Source: Rothia mucilaginosa | Lineage (GTDB): Bacteria; Actinomycetota; Actinomycetes; Actinomycetales; Micrococcaceae | Assembly: GCF_019334805.1 (NCBI RefSeq) | Contig: NZ_CP079822.1 | Coordinates: forward strand, 1,922,001-1,986,000 | Reading direction: 5' to 3' | DNA: 64,000 nucleotides | In this document: positions 52,826-63,338 of the stretch, piece by piece | Layout of the letters: every line of letters starts with the position of its first letter | Numbering within the stretch: position 1 is the first letter of the stretch | The notes under the pieces: model-generated | The model's input: only the letters and a program-made list of their open reading frames with translations | Databases searched by the model: none | Told to the model about the DNA's origin: nothing | Program-made: the position numbers and the translations under genes

Positions 52826-54628
52826 ATGACCATGGGATTTTCCACTTCTGATGACGCGGCAAACGCTCCCGTAGAACGCATGACCGGTTCTCAGGCAATC
52901 GTCCGCACCCTCGAAGACCTGGGTGTGACTGACGTATTCGGCCTGCCTGGTGGAGCTATTCTGCCGACCTATGACCCCCTGTACGACTCCAAGAAGGTCC
53001 GCCACATCCTGGTCCGCCACGAGCAGGGCGCAGGCCACGCAGCCCAGGGCTACGCAGTGTCCAGCGGCAAGACCGGCGTGTGCATCGCAACCTCCGGCCC
53101 CGGCGCAACCAACCTGCTGACCGCAATCGCAGACGCAAACATGGACTCCGTCCCCCTCGTCGCAATCACCGGCCAGGTATCCACCGCGCTGCTCGGCTCT
53201 GACGCATTCCAGGAAGCTGACATCGTCGGCATGGCGATGCCCATCTCCAAGCACTCCTTCATGATCACCGACCCGCAGGACATCCCCCGCGCACTGGCTG
53301 CAGCATTCCACATTGCATCCACCGGCCGCCCCGGCCCCGTGCTCGTGGACGTCACCAAGGACGCACAGGTCGGCATGATGGAATACCGCGGCATCCCCGA
53401 AGACCTGGAGCTGCGCGGCTACACCCCCGTCACCCGCGGCCACTCCAAGCAGATTCACGAAGCTGCAAAGTTCATCACCGAATCCAAGCGCCCCGTCTTC
53501 TACGTCGGCGGTGGTCTGGTCCGCGCAGGTGCTTCCGAAGAGTTCCACAAGCTGGCTAAGCTCATCGGCGCACCCGTCGTCACCACCCTGAACGCTATCG
53601 GCGCGTTCCCCGACTCTGACCCGCAGAACCTCGGCATGCCCGGTATGCACGGCACCGTCCCCGCCGTCGCCGCAATGCAGAAGTCTGACCTGCTCATCAC
53701 CCTCGGCGCACGCTTCGACGACCGCGTCACCGGTAAGCTCGACTCCTTCGCACCCGAAGCTAAGGTCATCCACATTGACGTTGACCCGGCAGAAATCTCG
53801 AAGATCCGCTTCGCAGACGTGCCGATCGTCGGCGACCTCAAGTACGTCCTGCCCGAGCTGACCGACCTGCTCTCCACCGAGTTCGCAGACCAGCTGCCGA
53901 ACCTCACCGAATGGTGGAACGAGCTGAACGTCATCCGCAAGGATTACCCGCTCGGCTACGAGAAGCCCAACGATGGCCTCGGCTCGCCTGAGTACGTCCT
54001 CGAGCGTATTAGTGCTCTGACCGGCCCTGACGCATACTACGTCACCGGTGTTGGTCAGCACCAGATGTGGGGTGCACACTACATTCAGCAGGAGAGCCCC
54101 CGCCACTTCATTAGCTCCGCAGGCCTCGGCACCATGGGCTACGGCGTTCCCGCAGGTATGGGTGCTAAGGTCGCACACCCCGACTCCACCGTGTGGATTA
54201 TCGACGGCGACGGTTGCTTCCAGATGACCAACCAGGAACTGGTCACCTGCGCACAGAACAACATCCCCGTCAAGGTTGCCATCATCAACAACTCCTCCCT
54301 CGGCATGGTGCGCCAGTGGCAGACTCTGTTCTACAACGAGCGCTACTCCAACACCGACCTGAAGGATGGCCACGGCACCGTACGTATCCCCGACTTCGTC
54401 AAGCTCGGCGAAGCATACGGCTGCGCAACCTTCCGTTGCGAGCGCGACGAGGATGTGGACGCCACCATTAAGGCTGCCCTCGAAATCAACGACCGCCCCG
54501 TCGTCATTGACTTCACCGTCAGCCCCCACGCCCTGGTCTGGCCCATGGTCCCGGCAGGCGTATCTAATGACAAGATTTGGATTGCGAAGAACACTTCGCC
54601 CGAGTTCGATCGTGAGGAAGAGAACTAA
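52826..54628 (+). CDS. ilvB: Acetolactate synthase large (catalytic) subunit
   Basis: A 600-residue thiamine-diphosphate enzyme that condenses pyruvate with pyruvate or 2-oxobutyrate, first common step to valine, leucine and isoleucine. Seen: [18 protein letters not shown] near residue 36, the catalytic Glu in [14 protein letters not shown] near 65, SGPGATNL near 92, and the ThDP/Mg motif starting [13 protein letters not shown] near 460 and ending [12 protein letters not shown] precedes the ATG. The TAA overlaps the ilvN ATG by one base. Expression is probably set by the leader peptide and attenuator, and activity by IlvN. Confidence 0.97.
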   Translation: MTMGFSTSDDAANAPVERMTGSQAIVRTLEDLGVTDVFGLPGGAILPTYDPLYDSKKVRHILVRHEQGAGHAAQGYAVSSGKTGVCIATSGPGATNLLTAIADANMDSVPLVAITGQVSTALLGSDAFQEADIVGMAMPISKHSFMITDPQDIPRALAAAFHIASTGRPGPVLVDVTKDAQVGMMEYRGIPEDLELRGYTPVTRGHSKQIHEAAKFITESKRPVFYVGGGLVRAGASEEFHKLAKLIGAPVVTTLNAIGAFPDSDPQNLGMPGMHGTVPAVAAMQKSDLLITLGARFDDRVTGKLDSFAPEAKVIHIDVDPAEISKIRFADVPIVGDLKYVLPELTDLLSTEFADQLPNLTEWWNELNVIRKDYPLGYEKPNDGLGSPEYVLERISALTGPDAYYVTGVGQHQMWGAHYIQQESPRHFISSAGLGTMGYGVPAGMGAKVAHPDSTVWIIDGDGCFQMTNQELVTCAQNNIPVKVAIINNSSLGMVRQWQTLFYNERYSNTDLKDGHGTVRIPDFVKLGEAYGCATFRCERDEDVDATIKAALEINDRPVVIDFTVSPHALVWPMVPAGVSNDKIWIAKNTSPEFDREEEN

Positions 54629-55128
54629 TGTCTCAGCACACTCTGTCCGTTCTGGTAGAAGATAAGCCGGGCGTTCTCACCCGCGTCTCCGGTCTGTTCT
54701 CCCGCCGACTGTTCAACATCCTCTCCCTGGCTGTGGGCCCCACCGAAAACCCCGGTGTCTCCCGCATCACCGTCGTGACCGAAGGAGACGCCCACACCAT
54801 CGAGCAGATTACCAAGCAGCTGAACAAGCTCGTTCACGTGCTGAAGGTCGTCGAGCTTCCCGCCGACTCCTCCACCCGCCGCGGCCACATCCTGATCAAG
54901 GTCAAGGCAGACGCAGTAGCACGCCTGCAGATCGTTCAGGCAGCAGACCTGTTCCGTGCATCCGTGATCGACGTTTCCCCCGAGTCCGTTGTTATTGAAG
55001 CAACCGGTTCCGAGGAGAAGCTCAACGCACTGCTGGACGTTTTGGAACCCTACGGCGTTCGCGAAATCGTTCGCGCAGGCACCATCGGCCTGGCACGTGG
55101 CCCCCGCGCCATGAGCGAACGCATCTAA
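54628..55128 (+). CDS. ilvN: Acetolactate synthase regulatory subunit
   Basis: A 166-residue small subunit that confers valine feedback inhibition on IlvB. The N-terminal ACT domain (1-75) begins [20 protein letters not shown] and contains [14 protein letters not shown]; the C-terminal domain (80-160) includes [19 protein letters not shown]. Length is standard. The ATG uses the last A of the ilvB TAA, so the two are translated together in matched amounts. A structured, 237-nt gap separates it from ilvC. Confidence 0.97.
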   Translation: MSQHTLSVLVEDKPGVLTRVSGLFSRRLFNILSLAVGPTENPGVSRITVVTEGDAHTIEQITKQLNKLVHVLKVVELPADSSTRRGHILIKVKADAVARLQIVQAADLFRASVIDVSPESVVIEATGSEEKLNALLDVLEPYGVREIVRAGTIGLARGPRAMSERI

Positions 55129-55175
55129 CACCCACCGGGGTGCCACGCCAACCCCGCACCAGCGGGAAATAGCGA

Positions 55176-55225
55176 CGGGTATCGCACCGCCACAACCGGG
55201 AAAACCGGCAGCGATGCGATACCCG
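55176..55225. terminator. Hairpin between ilvN and ilvC
   Basis: CGGGTATCGCA and TGCGATACCCG form a perfect 11-bp stem around a 28-nt loop with its own CCGG pairing. There is no T run, so it may be a partial terminator or an mRNA processing/stability element in a longer ilvBNC transcript. Confidence 0.55.
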
Positions 55226-55356
55226 CCCCTATGGGCTCACAGACCTTCCGGATACTTCAGATGCTGAGAAGTAATCTCGACAGCCCGCAACTAAACAGCT
55301 ATCAAGTAGAATAGTCAATGTTGAGCCCAGCCTGGGCCGCATACCAAACTTACTGA

Positions 55357-56394
<1,038 letters not shown>

Positions 56395-56418
56395 ACGGTA
56401 GCTCAGCAATAGCTTTCT

Positions 56419-56477
56419 AAGAATCCGGCGTTCCACCTCTCATCCCGCACAGGGGAGGAGGTGGGCGCCGGATTCTT
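56419..56477 (+). terminator. Terminator of ilvC
   Basis: AAGAATCCGGCG and CGCCGGATTCTT outer arms (12 bp) plus inner CCACCTC/GAGGTGG, about 25 nt past the stop codon. Confidence 0.88.
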
Positions 56478-56538
56478 GTGTTTTCAGGCTGAACGGCAAC
56501 ACCCGTCAAATATGTGATGCAGTTCATGCTCAATCAAG

Positions 56539-56567
56539 TTGCGGGCGGTTGAAGAATGCCGTATAGT
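56539..56567 (+). promoter_or_regulatory. Promoter of tRNA-Lys copy 2
   Basis: TTGCGG (56539-56544), a 17-nt spacer and TATAGT (56562-56567), 39 nt before the tRNA. The section from the -10 to the tRNA is nearly the same as for copy 1. Confidence 0.75.
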
Positions 56568-56606
56568 ATTTACTTGTTGCAAGGGAAACCCGCAAAAACA
56601 AAATAA

Positions 56607-56679
56607 GCGCCTCTAGCTCAATTGGCAGAGCAATTGACTCTTAATCAATGGGTTCTGGGTTCGAGTCCCAGGGGGCGCA
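56607..56679 (+). tRNA. tRNA-Lys(CUU), copy 2
   Basis: 73 nt, identical in every position to the tRNA at 51202-51274, with anticodon CTT. The match continues through the terminator and then breaks, so the duplication covers promoter -10, tRNA and terminator. Confidence 0.97.
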
Positions 56680-56686
56680 CATTAAA

Positions 56687-56724
56687 GAAAATCCCGCTGA
56701 TTCTTCGGAATCGGCGGGATTTTT
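56687..56724 (+). terminator. Terminator of tRNA-Lys copy 2
   Basis: The same UUCG-loop hairpin and T run as after copy 1. The remaining 540 nt before metG hold the palindrome and the B and C repeats below, and no gene that I can support. Confidence 0.92.
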
Positions 56725-56834
56725 GCGTTCCCCTTGAAAAGCAGTCTTCATGGGTTGAGGAATCGGTGTTCGTCCTCGTTCCTGCAGGGGTGGGGTGGGT
56801 GGGTACCTCGCGTCTCCTAAGACTGCGGGGGTGC

Positions 56835-56955
56835 GCTACATGTTTCCTCCGCGCCTACGCAGGGGCACCCGTCACCCGGACGCTCCGCTCTTTCCTTGCT
56901 TCGCTGCGGAAGAGCGTCCGTGTGACACCCTGAGGGCGCTTCCGGAAAATGTAGC
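56835..56955. repeat. 121-bp nested palindrome
   Basis: Outer arms 56835-56855 and 56935-56955 (GCTACAT...GCGCC and GGCGC...ATGTAGC, imperfect inside) enclose inner arms 56871-56885 and 56912-56926 (GTCACCCGGACGCTC against GAGCGTCCGTGTGAC, 14 of 15 pairing). The centre is T/C-rich. The element could extrude as a cruciform or fold as long RNA hairpin; its form recalls a MITE, but no target duplication is evident. Confidence 0.7.
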
Positions 56956-56978
56956 TGCACCGGTTAGGCGGGTGCGTG

Positions 56979-57054
56979 GAGGTTTCGGTGGCCTCCGTAG
57001 TGACATCAGGGTGCCCGAAGCGAAGCGAGGGCGGGTGCCCCTGTAGGAACGAGG
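56979..57054. repeat. Repeat unit B, copy 2
   Basis: About 76 bp, nearly identical to 51644-51722 (GACATCAGGGTGCCCGAAGC and GGGTGCCCCTGTAGGA shared). Here B precedes C, while after the first tRNA-Lys C precedes B. Confidence 0.85.
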
Positions 57055-57074
57055 AGGGTGCCGAACCTCGAGCT

Positions 57075-57180
57075 AATCCCGCCGGGGTTGCGGTGGATTC
57101 GCGGGGGTTTCGTGTGTGCCCCGTGCCTAGCGAACTGGGGCGGGGGAGGGCTGTCGCGGTTTAGCCTGTTGCCTGGTGGC
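57075..57180. repeat. Repeat unit C, copy 2
   Basis: About 106 bp matching 51467-51570 (GCGGGGGTTTCGTGTG, CCCGTGCCTAGCGAACTG, GCGGGGGAGGGCTGTCGC, CCTGTTGCxTGGTGG shared). It ends 88 nt before metG. Confidence 0.8.
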
Positions 57181-57267
57181 AGCCTCCACCCGCAAACAAT
57201 GAGCCACCGCGTATCAGAGTGTAACCCCGGTGAGAGCCTCGCCTAATACTGCGGTAAACTGAAAGTT

Positions 57268-58812
57268 ATGACTGCAACTCCGTTCTACATCACCACCGCC
57301 ATCTCCTACCCCAATGGCAACCCGCACATCGGCCACGCCTACGAAACCATCGCAGCCGACGTGCTAGCCCGCTTCAAGCGCCTCGACGGCTTCGACGTGC
57401 GCTTCATGACCGGCACCGACGAGCACGGCCAGAAGATGCAGACCACCGCCGAAAAGCTCGGTAAGACCGCTAAGGAACTCGCCGACGAGAACTCCGCACG
57501 CTTCAAAGCAATGAACGACGCGCTGAACATCAGCTACGACCGCTTCATCCGCACCACCGACCCCGACCACTATGTCGCATCCCAGGCCATCTGGAAGCGC
57601 ATGGAAGAAAACGGCGACATCTACCTCGACAAGTACGCCGGCTGGTACTCCGTACGCGACGAAGCCTACTACGCAGAAGACGAAACCGAAGTACGCGACG
57701 GCCAGCGCTACGCCATCGCCACCGGCACCGAAGTCGAATGGACCGAAGAAGAATCCTACTTCTTCCGCCTCTCCAAGTACGGCGACAAGCTCCTCGAACT
57801 CTACGCCAACGAAGGCTTCGTCTACCCCGAATCCCGCCGCAACGAACTGATTTCCTTCGTCAAGGGCGGCCTCAACGACCTGTCCATCTCCCGCACCACC
57901 TTCGACTGGGGCGTACCCGTACCCGGCAACGACAAGCACGTCATGTACGTGTGGGTCGACGCCCTCACCAACTACATCACCGGCCTCGGCTACCCCGACA
58001 CCGACAACGAACTGTTCGCCAAGTACTGGCCCGCTGACCTGCACCTCATCGGTAAGGACATCACCCGATTCCACTCCATCTACTGGCCCGCATTCCTGTG
58101 GTCTGCCGGAATCGAACTGCCCAAGCGCGTGTTCGGCCACGGCTTCCTGCTCGTCAACGGCGAGAAGATGTCCAAGTCCGTCGGTAACGTCGTCGACCCC
58201 GCAAACCTTGTCAACGCATTCGGCTTGGATGCCGTCCGCTTCTTCCTCATGCGTGAAGTGTCCTTCGGCCAGGATGGCTCCTACTCCGAAGAGTCCATCA
58301 TCAACCGCATCAACTCCGACCTGGCAAACAACCTCGGCAACCTTGCCCAGCGTTCCCTGTCCATGGTCGCCAAGAACTGCGGTGGCGCCGTCCCCACCCA
58401 CGGCGAATTCACCGAAGCCGACCGCCAGATCCTCGACCAGGCGGCAGCCCTCTACGAGCCCGTCCGTGCAGACTTCGACGAGCAGGCATTCCACCGCGCT
58501 TTGGAACGCATCTGGACCGTCCTCGCAGACACCAACGCCTACTTCGCAGAGCAGGAACCCTGGACCCTGCGCAAGAACGGCGAACTCGACCGCATGAACA
58601 CCGTGCTGTACGTAACCCTTGAGGTTGTACGCCAGGTCGCCCTGCTGCTGCAGCCCGTCATGCCCGACTCGACCGCCAAGCTGCTGACCCTGCTCGGCGT
58701 ACCCGAAGGTGACGCACGCCAGTTCGCAGCCCTCGGCACCGCGCTCGTGCCCGGCACCGAACTGCCCGCACCCGCACCGGTGTTCCCCCGCTACGAAGCA
58801 CCCAAGGCATAA
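57268..58812 (+). CDS. metG: Methionyl-tRNA synthetase
   Basis: A 514-residue class I synthetase that charges tRNA-Met. Seen: the HIGH motif in [14 protein letters not shown] near residue 17, TGTDEHGQK near 49, the binding segment [12 protein letters not shown] near 228, [13 protein letters not shown] near 261, and the KMSKS loop [10 protein letters not shown] near 299. The helical anticodon-binding domain starts about 360 and there is no C-terminal tRNA-binding (Trbp111-like) extension. The length equals that of other actinobacterial MetG proteins. The ATG at 57268 follows CTGAAAGTT, a weak ribosome site. No T-box-like leader was seen upstream. Confidence 0.96.
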   Translation: MTATPFYITTAISYPNGNPHIGHAYETIAADVLARFKRLDGFDVRFMTGTDEHGQKMQTTAEKLGKTAKELADENSARFKAMNDALNISYDRFIRTTDPDHYVASQAIWKRMEENGDIYLDKYAGWYSVRDEAYYAEDETEVRDGQRYAIATGTEVEWTEEESYFFRLSKYGDKLLELYANEGFVYPESRRNELISFVKGGLNDLSISRTTFDWGVPVPGNDKHVMYVWVDALTNYITGLGYPDTDNELFAKYWPADLHLIGKDITRFHSIYWPAFLWSAGIELPKRVFGHGFLLVNGEKMSKSVGNVVDPANLVNAFGLDAVRFFLMREVSFGQDGSYSEESIINRINSDLANNLGNLAQRSLSMVAKNCGGAVPTHGEFTEADRQILDQAAALYEPVRADFDEQAFHRALERIWTVLADTNAYFAEQEPWTLRKNGELDRMNTVLYVTLEVVRQVALLLQPVMPDSTAKLLTLLGVPEGDARQFAALGTALVPGTELPAPAPVFPRYEAPKA

Positions 58813-58842
58813 CGGCTGCTTCAGCAATAGCGGATAGCGTGA

Positions 58843-58893
58843 GAAAGCTCCCGGCTTCCTAACCCTGAATGGGGGAGGAGCCGGGGGCTTTTG
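58843..58893 (+). terminator. Terminator of metG
   Basis: AAAGCTCCCGGCTTCCT and AGGAGCCGGGGGCTTT pair with a few mismatches and are followed by TT, about 30 nt past the stop. Confidence 0.8.
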
Positions 58894-59140
58894 GCATGCA
58901 CTATCTAGAGGTACGGGTGCGGGGTAAGGACGCAGGGTGAGAACGCCGAGTGAGCCCCCACTCATACTTAAGGATGATGCCGGTACCCCGCCCAGCCCTC
59001 CTCAAGCTCATTTCAGCCCGTGGAATGAGTGGGGAGCCTTCGCATCCGCAGGTCAAGAGTCGGTGAACACCTACCAAAATCAACCTGGAGGATGAGAAAA
59101 ACCCAGTAGTCAGCGCCACATTGCGTGAAATAATTGAACT

Positions 59141-59908
59141 ATGACTACGACAACTCCTCACGCCCAGACGGCACAGCCTGCCGTCTCCGCACGAAACCTT
59201 TCCAAAACCTACGGCATCGGTGAAGCCACCGTCCACGCCCTCAACAACGTCTCCGTCGACTTTGAGCAGGGCAAGTTCACCGCCATTATGGGCCCCTCCG
59301 GCTCGGGTAAGTCCACGCTGATGCAGACCATCGCAACCCTGGACACCCCCGACCCGAACCCGGCAACCTCCATCCGTATTGGCGGTACCGAGCTCTTCGG
59401 TCTGAAGGACAACGCCCTCACCGAATTCCGCCGCGAACACATCGGCTTCATCTTCCAGGCGTTCAACCTGGTGCCCACCCTCACCGCGGGCCAGAACATT
59501 GACCTGCCCCTGGGTCTTGCCGGTAAGAAGCCGGACCCGCAGTGGCGTGACTACCTGGTCAAGACCCTCGGCCTGGAAACCCGCCTCGACCACCGCCCCG
59601 AACAGCTCTCCGGCGGTCAGCAGCAGCGCGTCGCCATCGTGCGTGCACTGCTCGCACGCCCCGAAGTGGTCTTCGCCGACGAACCGACCGGTAACCTCGA
59701 CTCCAACTCCGGCGCCGAGGTGCTGCGCCTGCTGCGTGCCGCCGCAACCGATCACGCACAGACCATCCTCATGGTCACCCACGACGCAAACGCCGCCTCC
59801 TACGCAGACCGCGTGGTCTTCATCAAGGACGGCATGGTCGCCGGCGAAATGATCGAACCCACCTACGACGCCGTCCTCGGCGCAATGGCACAGCTGGAAG
59901 GTCGATAA
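59141..59908 (+). CDS. MacB/LolD-type ABC transporter ATP-binding protein
   Basis: A 255-residue ATPase of the group that drives MacB/FtsX-like permeases by mechanotransmission rather than substrate passage through a channel. Seen: Walker A GPSGSGKSTLMQ near residue 51, Q-loop FIFQAFNLVPTLTAGQN near 106, signature LSGGQQQRVAIVRAL near 152, Walker B VVFADEPTGNLDSNSG near 172, and switch His in VTHDANAASYADRV near 212. It lies 3 nt before the permease gene, so the pair is an operon. No outer adaptor gene is present, as expected for a single-membrane bacterium. Substrate unknown. Confidence 0.93.
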   Translation: MTTTTPHAQTAQPAVSARNLSKTYGIGEATVHALNNVSVDFEQGKFTAIMGPSGSGKSTLMQTIATLDTPDPNPATSIRIGGTELFGLKDNALTEFRREHIGFIFQAFNLVPTLTAGQNIDLPLGLAGKKPDPQWRDYLVKTLGLETRLDHRPEQLSGGQQQRVAIVRALLARPEVVFADEPTGNLDSNSGAEVLRLLRAAATDHAQTILMVTHDANAASYADRVVFIKDGMVAGEMIEPTYDAVLGAMAQLEGR

Positions 59909-59911
59909 GCC

Positions 59912-62665
59912 GTGGCAACCACACTGAACACGGTGGCGCGCTCCAATCTGCGCGCCTCCAAAGGAAAATACATTCTCACGGGCATAGGCATCGCGATCTC
60001 ATCCTTCTTCATCGCCGCCATTATGATGCTCACCAACTCGCTGCAGGCGACCGTCAACTCCTCCGTAGGTGACGTGCTCTCCCGCGCCGAGGCGGTTGTC
60101 GCCTCCGCCGCTACAACCAGCGACGGTAAAGACAGCACCTCTATCTACCTGACCCGTGACCAGATTCAGAAAGTAGAAAAGAGCGACCTGCTCTCCGGCT
60201 ACTGGGTTCAGTATGCCGTTTCGGGCGCGCTCGGTACCGGCGATCAGAAAACCCTCGTGCAGTACAACCAGCTGCCCGCCGACTCGAGCCTCTTCCCGTA
60301 CAAGGTGCAGGGCAAAATCCCCGGTAGCGACCACGAAATCATGGTCTCTACCTACTTCGCGAAGAAGCACAACCTCTCGCTGAACGGCAAGGTCACCAGC
60401 ACCGACGTTGTAGAATCCGTCAGCGCCCCCGGTACCGACAAGACCGCCGAATACACCGTCGTCGGTCTGTTCGACCCCGGTTTTGAAGGCTCCACCACCA
60501 ATCAGGCTGTCTTCATTGGTGGCACCAGCCTCGGCGAAGCCGCCCTGAAGGCAGCTGAGGCAGAAAACAAGAGTTCCGCGGCAGGCTACCGAAGCATGGC
60601 TGGCGCGAACCTCATCTACCTCAAGTTCAAGGACGGCGTAACCGACGCCAAGCTCAAGAGCCTGCAGGATACCCTCAGCAGCGGCGACACCAAGAACGAC
60701 CCGCGAGTCATGACCGGTCAGAAGTTGCTGGAGGACTACCAGAAGACCATCTCCACGGTCTTCACCTCCATTAGCGTGGTCCTGGGCGCCTTCGCGGCAC
60801 TGGCTCTGCTGGTCTCCTCGTTCGTCATCTCCAACACCTTCGCGGTGCTGGTCGGCCAGCGCATCCGTGAGCTCGCCCTGCTGCGCACCCTCGGTGCCCG
60901 TGGCGGCTCCCTCGTACGGATGCTACTCATCGAATCCGTTACCGTGGGCGTGGTGTTCTCCCTCATCGGTGCACTGCTGACCTTCCCGGTCGGCATGCTG
61001 GTGGGAAGCATGGTCTCGACCATCATGATCTCCTACACGATCACCCCGGTGATTATCAGTACCCTGATCTGCACCATCGTTACGGTTCTGGCGTCGCTCT
61101 CCCCGGCACGAAGCGCCCTGCGCATCTCGCCCATCAGCGCGATGAGCGAGCACACCAACCTTGAGGTGCGCAAGCCCGGCAAGGTCGGCCCGATCCTGGG
61201 TCTGGTCTTCGGTGCCGCAGGTATCGGCCTGGTTATGCTGGCTCAGAACCAGGGTTCCGGTGAGGGTGCCGGCAATAAGGCCATCCTCCTCATGATGGGG
61301 GCCGCACTGCTGCTCGGTATTGCGGTCTTCCTCATCACCCCGCTGGTGCTGCCGCCGCTGGTACGTGCCCTCGGTAAGGTCACCCGCACCCAGACCGGCA
61401 AGCTGGCGCTCGCCAACGCGCTGCGTTCGCCCAAGCGCACCGTCTCCACCGGTCGTGCCGTGCTGGTGGGTACCCTGGTCGTATCGACTGTGCTGACCGG
61501 TTACTCGGTGCTGAGCGCCTCGCTGACCAAAGCCCTGGATCAGCAGTACCCGATTTCTGCGCAGGCAAAGTACAGCTCGTATGACCAGTCCGAGGCAACC
61601 TCCACCGTGACCAAGGCGGAGGAAATCGCCTCCAAGGTCAAGGGTATTAAGAACGTTCAGGCATCCGCCGTCGGTTACGCAGCCGGTGTGGTTGACTACA
61701 CCGTCGAATACGAGGGACAGACCGCCAACCAGAATTCCGACCTGGTGGCGCTGAGCTCCTCCGATTTGAAGGCAATCCTGCCGGGCGAAAACTCGAACCT
61801 TGCCGATGACACCGTGCTCGTACCGCAGGGCCTCTGGAAGTCCGCTGGGCTGAATGAGTCCAGCCGTCTGAAGGCACACGGCCCGCTCGGCGAAGTGGAA
61901 CTCAAGCCCGTCAAGTCCGCAACCAAGCAGAACCTGCTGATTGTCAACCCTGCCACCGCCGCCAAGTTGCAGGACGCCAAGAACCCGCAGAAGGTTGCCA
62001 ACCCTGCCGCTGAGGAAGCTCAGAAGCGCCTGGAAGAAGCAATCGCCAGCGGTGACAAGGAAGCTCAGACGAAGGCAGCTCACCTGACCGTCACCAGCCA
62101 GGCAACCGGTAACGACACCGTCGTTCTGGTGCGCGCCGCCTCCCCGCTGACCAGTAGCGAGAACGCGGCCCTGCAGGCTGACCTGAACCGAGCCAGCCCT
62201 GACAGCTCCTTCACCGGTGGCTTGCAGGAACGTCAGACCTACGACCAGCTGCTGACCGTTATGCTGACCTTTACCCTGGTGATGCTCATGCTCGCAGTGG
62301 TTATCTCCATCATTGGTGTGGCGAACACGATGACCCTGTCTGTCAACGAACGCCGCCGTGAGAACGCGATGCTCCGCTCGCTGGGTCTGTCCCGCAAGCA
62401 GCTGCGCCGCATGATTTCCATTGAGGCGATTCTGATTACGCTCGCCGCAGTGGTACTCGGTATGGTTTCCGGTGGTGTGATTGGTAGCCTCTCTGCGCAG
62501 ATTATTATGTCTTCCATGAGTGCTTCCGCCCCGCTCGTGCTTGACCTGCCGTACGTCTGGTACGTGGTCATCCTCGTGGTGGGTGTGCTCGCCGCGATGC
62601 TCGCTTCGGCTCTGCCGGCGGCTCGTTCGGCTCGCATGTCCCCGGTTGAGGGTATGCGCGGCTAA
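59912..62665 (+). CDS. FtsX-like ABC permease with two FtsX domains
   Basis: A 917-residue permease partner of the preceding ATPase. Layout: an N-terminal membrane helix (about 17-40, YILTGIGIAISSFFIAAIMM), a large outer domain (about 45-280), three helices of FtsX domain 1 (about 285-400, VVLGAFAALALLVSSFVISN, RELALLRTLGARGGSLVRML), a middle section with two more helices (about 430-490), another helix near 525, a second outer domain (about 545-770) and FtsX domain 2 at the end (NERRRENAMLRSLGLSRKQL, then VILVVGVLAAMLASALPAAR). Start GTG 59912 with GGAAGG upstream inside the ATPase gene. Such systems often export peptides, lipoproteins or drugs, or sense antimicrobial peptides with a two-component system; a response regulator gene lies 0.7 kb away, but convergent. 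Confidence 0.92.
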   Translation: MATTLNTVARSNLRASKGKYILTGIGIAISSFFIAAIMMLTNSLQATVNSSVGDVLSRAEAVVASAATTSDGKDSTSIYLTRDQIQKVEKSDLLSGYWVQYAVSGALGTGDQKTLVQYNQLPADSSLFPYKVQGKIPGSDHEIMVSTYFAKKHNLSLNGKVTSTDVVESVSAPGTDKTAEYTVVGLFDPGFEGSTTNQAVFIGGTSLGEAALKAAEAENKSSAAGYRSMAGANLIYLKFKDGVTDAKLKSLQDTLSSGDTKNDPRVMTGQKLLEDYQKTISTVFTSISVVLGAFAALALLVSSFVISNTFAVLVGQRIRELALLRTLGARGGSLVRMLLIESVTVGVVFSLIGALLTFPVGMLVGSMVSTIMISYTITPVIISTLICTIVTVLASLSPARSALRISPISAMSEHTNLEVRKPGKVGPILGLVFGAAGIGLVMLAQNQGSGEGAGNKAILLMMGAALLLGIAVFLITPLVLPPLVRALGKVTRTQTGKLALANALRSPKRTVSTGRAVLVGTLVVSTVLTGYSVLSASLTKALDQQYPISAQAKYSSYDQSEATSTVTKAEEIASKVKGIKNVQASAVGYAAGVVDYTVEYEGQTANQNSDLVALSSSDLKAILPGENSNLADDTVLVPQGLWKSAGLNESSRLKAHGPLGEVELKPVKSATKQNLLIVNPATAAKLQDAKNPQKVANPAAEEAQKRLEEAIASGDKEAQTKAAHLTVTSQATGNDTVVLVRAASPLTSSENAALQADLNRASPDSSFTGGLQERQTYDQLLTVMLTFTLVMLMLAVVISIIGVANTMTLSVNERRRENAMLRSLGLSRKQLRRMISIEAILITLAAVVLGMVSGGVIGSLSAQIIMSSMSASAPLVLDLPYVWYVVILVVGVLAAMLASALPAARSARMSPVEGMRG

Positions 62666-62720
62666 CCCGCTGTATCTGGCATAGTTACAGTACCCGGCGA
62701 ACCCGGATACTCGGCGTGAG

Positions 62721-62790
62721 AGAGCCCCGGAGGGTGCCTCGAGAGGAGGCGCCCGCCGGGGCTTCACTGTGTCCTCTAGTCTGTCGTGCT
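62721..62790. repeat. Terminator-like direct repeat, copy 1
   Basis: A 70-bp unit: hairpin AGCCCCGG...CCGGGGCT with an inner GGTGCCTC/GAGGCGCC, followed by TCACTGTGTCCTCTAGTC and TGTCGTGCT. Copy 2 lies at 63235-63305. It follows the permease stop by 55 nt and probably ends that transcript. Confidence 0.88.
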
Positions 62791-62848
62791 TGTGCTCTCA
62801 GATTCTTGGAGCTGACCTGTAGCATGGCTTTGCGCGTATGATGGGTGT

Positions 62849-63166
62849 ATGAGTACTAGCCACCCCAATCTGCGTCGCGGGTACACGCTACCCCATGAAG
62901 CGGAGGTTCTTCAGATCCTCCGTGACGCTGGTGTGCGCCGTGCCCGACTCTTCGGCAGCGCCGCCCGCGGTGAGCTGACCGAAACCAGCGACCTGGATTT
63001 TCTGGTGCAGATGCCGGGGGCGGCCCCTTTTGACGAGTTCATGCAGATGGTGGATGCTCAGCACCGCATTGAACAGCTGACCGGCCGTAGCGTTGATATG
63101 GTCACCCGGTTGCGCCCCCGCATCTATGCGGAAGCAGAACCGGACATGGTGGAGTTGCCGCTATAA
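62849..63166 (+). CDS. MNT-type minimal nucleotidyltransferase (orphan antitoxin-like)
   Basis: A 105-residue protein of the MNT/NTP_transf_2 family. The active-site signature is intact: ARLFGSAARGELTETSDLDF near residues 33-52 (GSAxRG and DLD), with a third acidic position in RSVDMVT near 80-86. Members commonly pair with a HEPN toxin: MNT AMPylates the HEPN RNase and blocks it. The expected full HEPN gene is not there; only a 15-codon remnant follows. Start ATG 62849 has no strong ribosome site. The cassette is bounded by the two terminator-like repeats, suggesting it arrived, or lost its partner, by recombination between repeats. Confidence 0.88.
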   Translation: MSTSHPNLRRGYTLPHEAEVLQILRDAGVRRARLFGSAARGELTETSDLDFLVQMPGAAPFDEFMQMVDAQHRIEQLTGRSVDMVTRLRPRIYAEAEPDMVELPL

Positions 63167-63182
63167 GAAGTTGCCTGAGCTG

Positions 63183-63230
63183 ATGAGCGACTTTGAACGA
63201 ATCATCGACGAGATAGAAGAAACTACTTAA
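63183..63230 (+). pseudogene. Possible HEPN-toxin remnant, 15 codons
   Basis: ATG at 63183, 16 nt after the MNT stop, opens a frame MSDFERIIDEIEETT ending in TAA. The pattern of hydrophobic and charged residues resembles the first helix of HEPN proteins that normally follow MNT genes. The second terminator repeat begins 4 nt later, so the rest of such a gene would have been deleted. The remnant is too short to prove this. Confidence 0.35.
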
Positions 63231-63234
63231 CTAA

Positions 63235-63305
63235 AGAGCCCCGGAGGGTGCCTCGATCAGGAGGCGCCCGCCGGGGCTTCGCTGTGTCCTCTAGTCTGCC
63301 GTGCT
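63235..63305. repeat. Terminator-like direct repeat, copy 2
   Basis: A 71-bp copy of 62721-62790 with only a few changes (GATCAG for GAGAG in the loop, G for A in TTCxCTG, C for T in CTGxCG). It may stop transcripts from both the MNT gene and the convergent response regulator gene. Confidence 0.88.
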
Positions 63306-63338
63306 CTCTATTCTGCTGTGCCCTTATATAAGGGAGCG

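Noticed and set aside
56622..56933. 103-codon frame starting inside tRNA-Lys copy 2
   Set aside because: It begins within the tRNA and runs through a terminator and a palindrome.
57181..57267. T-box or SAM riboswitch before metG
   Set aside because: The gap after repeat C is only about 90 nt and shows no T-box sequence or multi-helix fold by eye.
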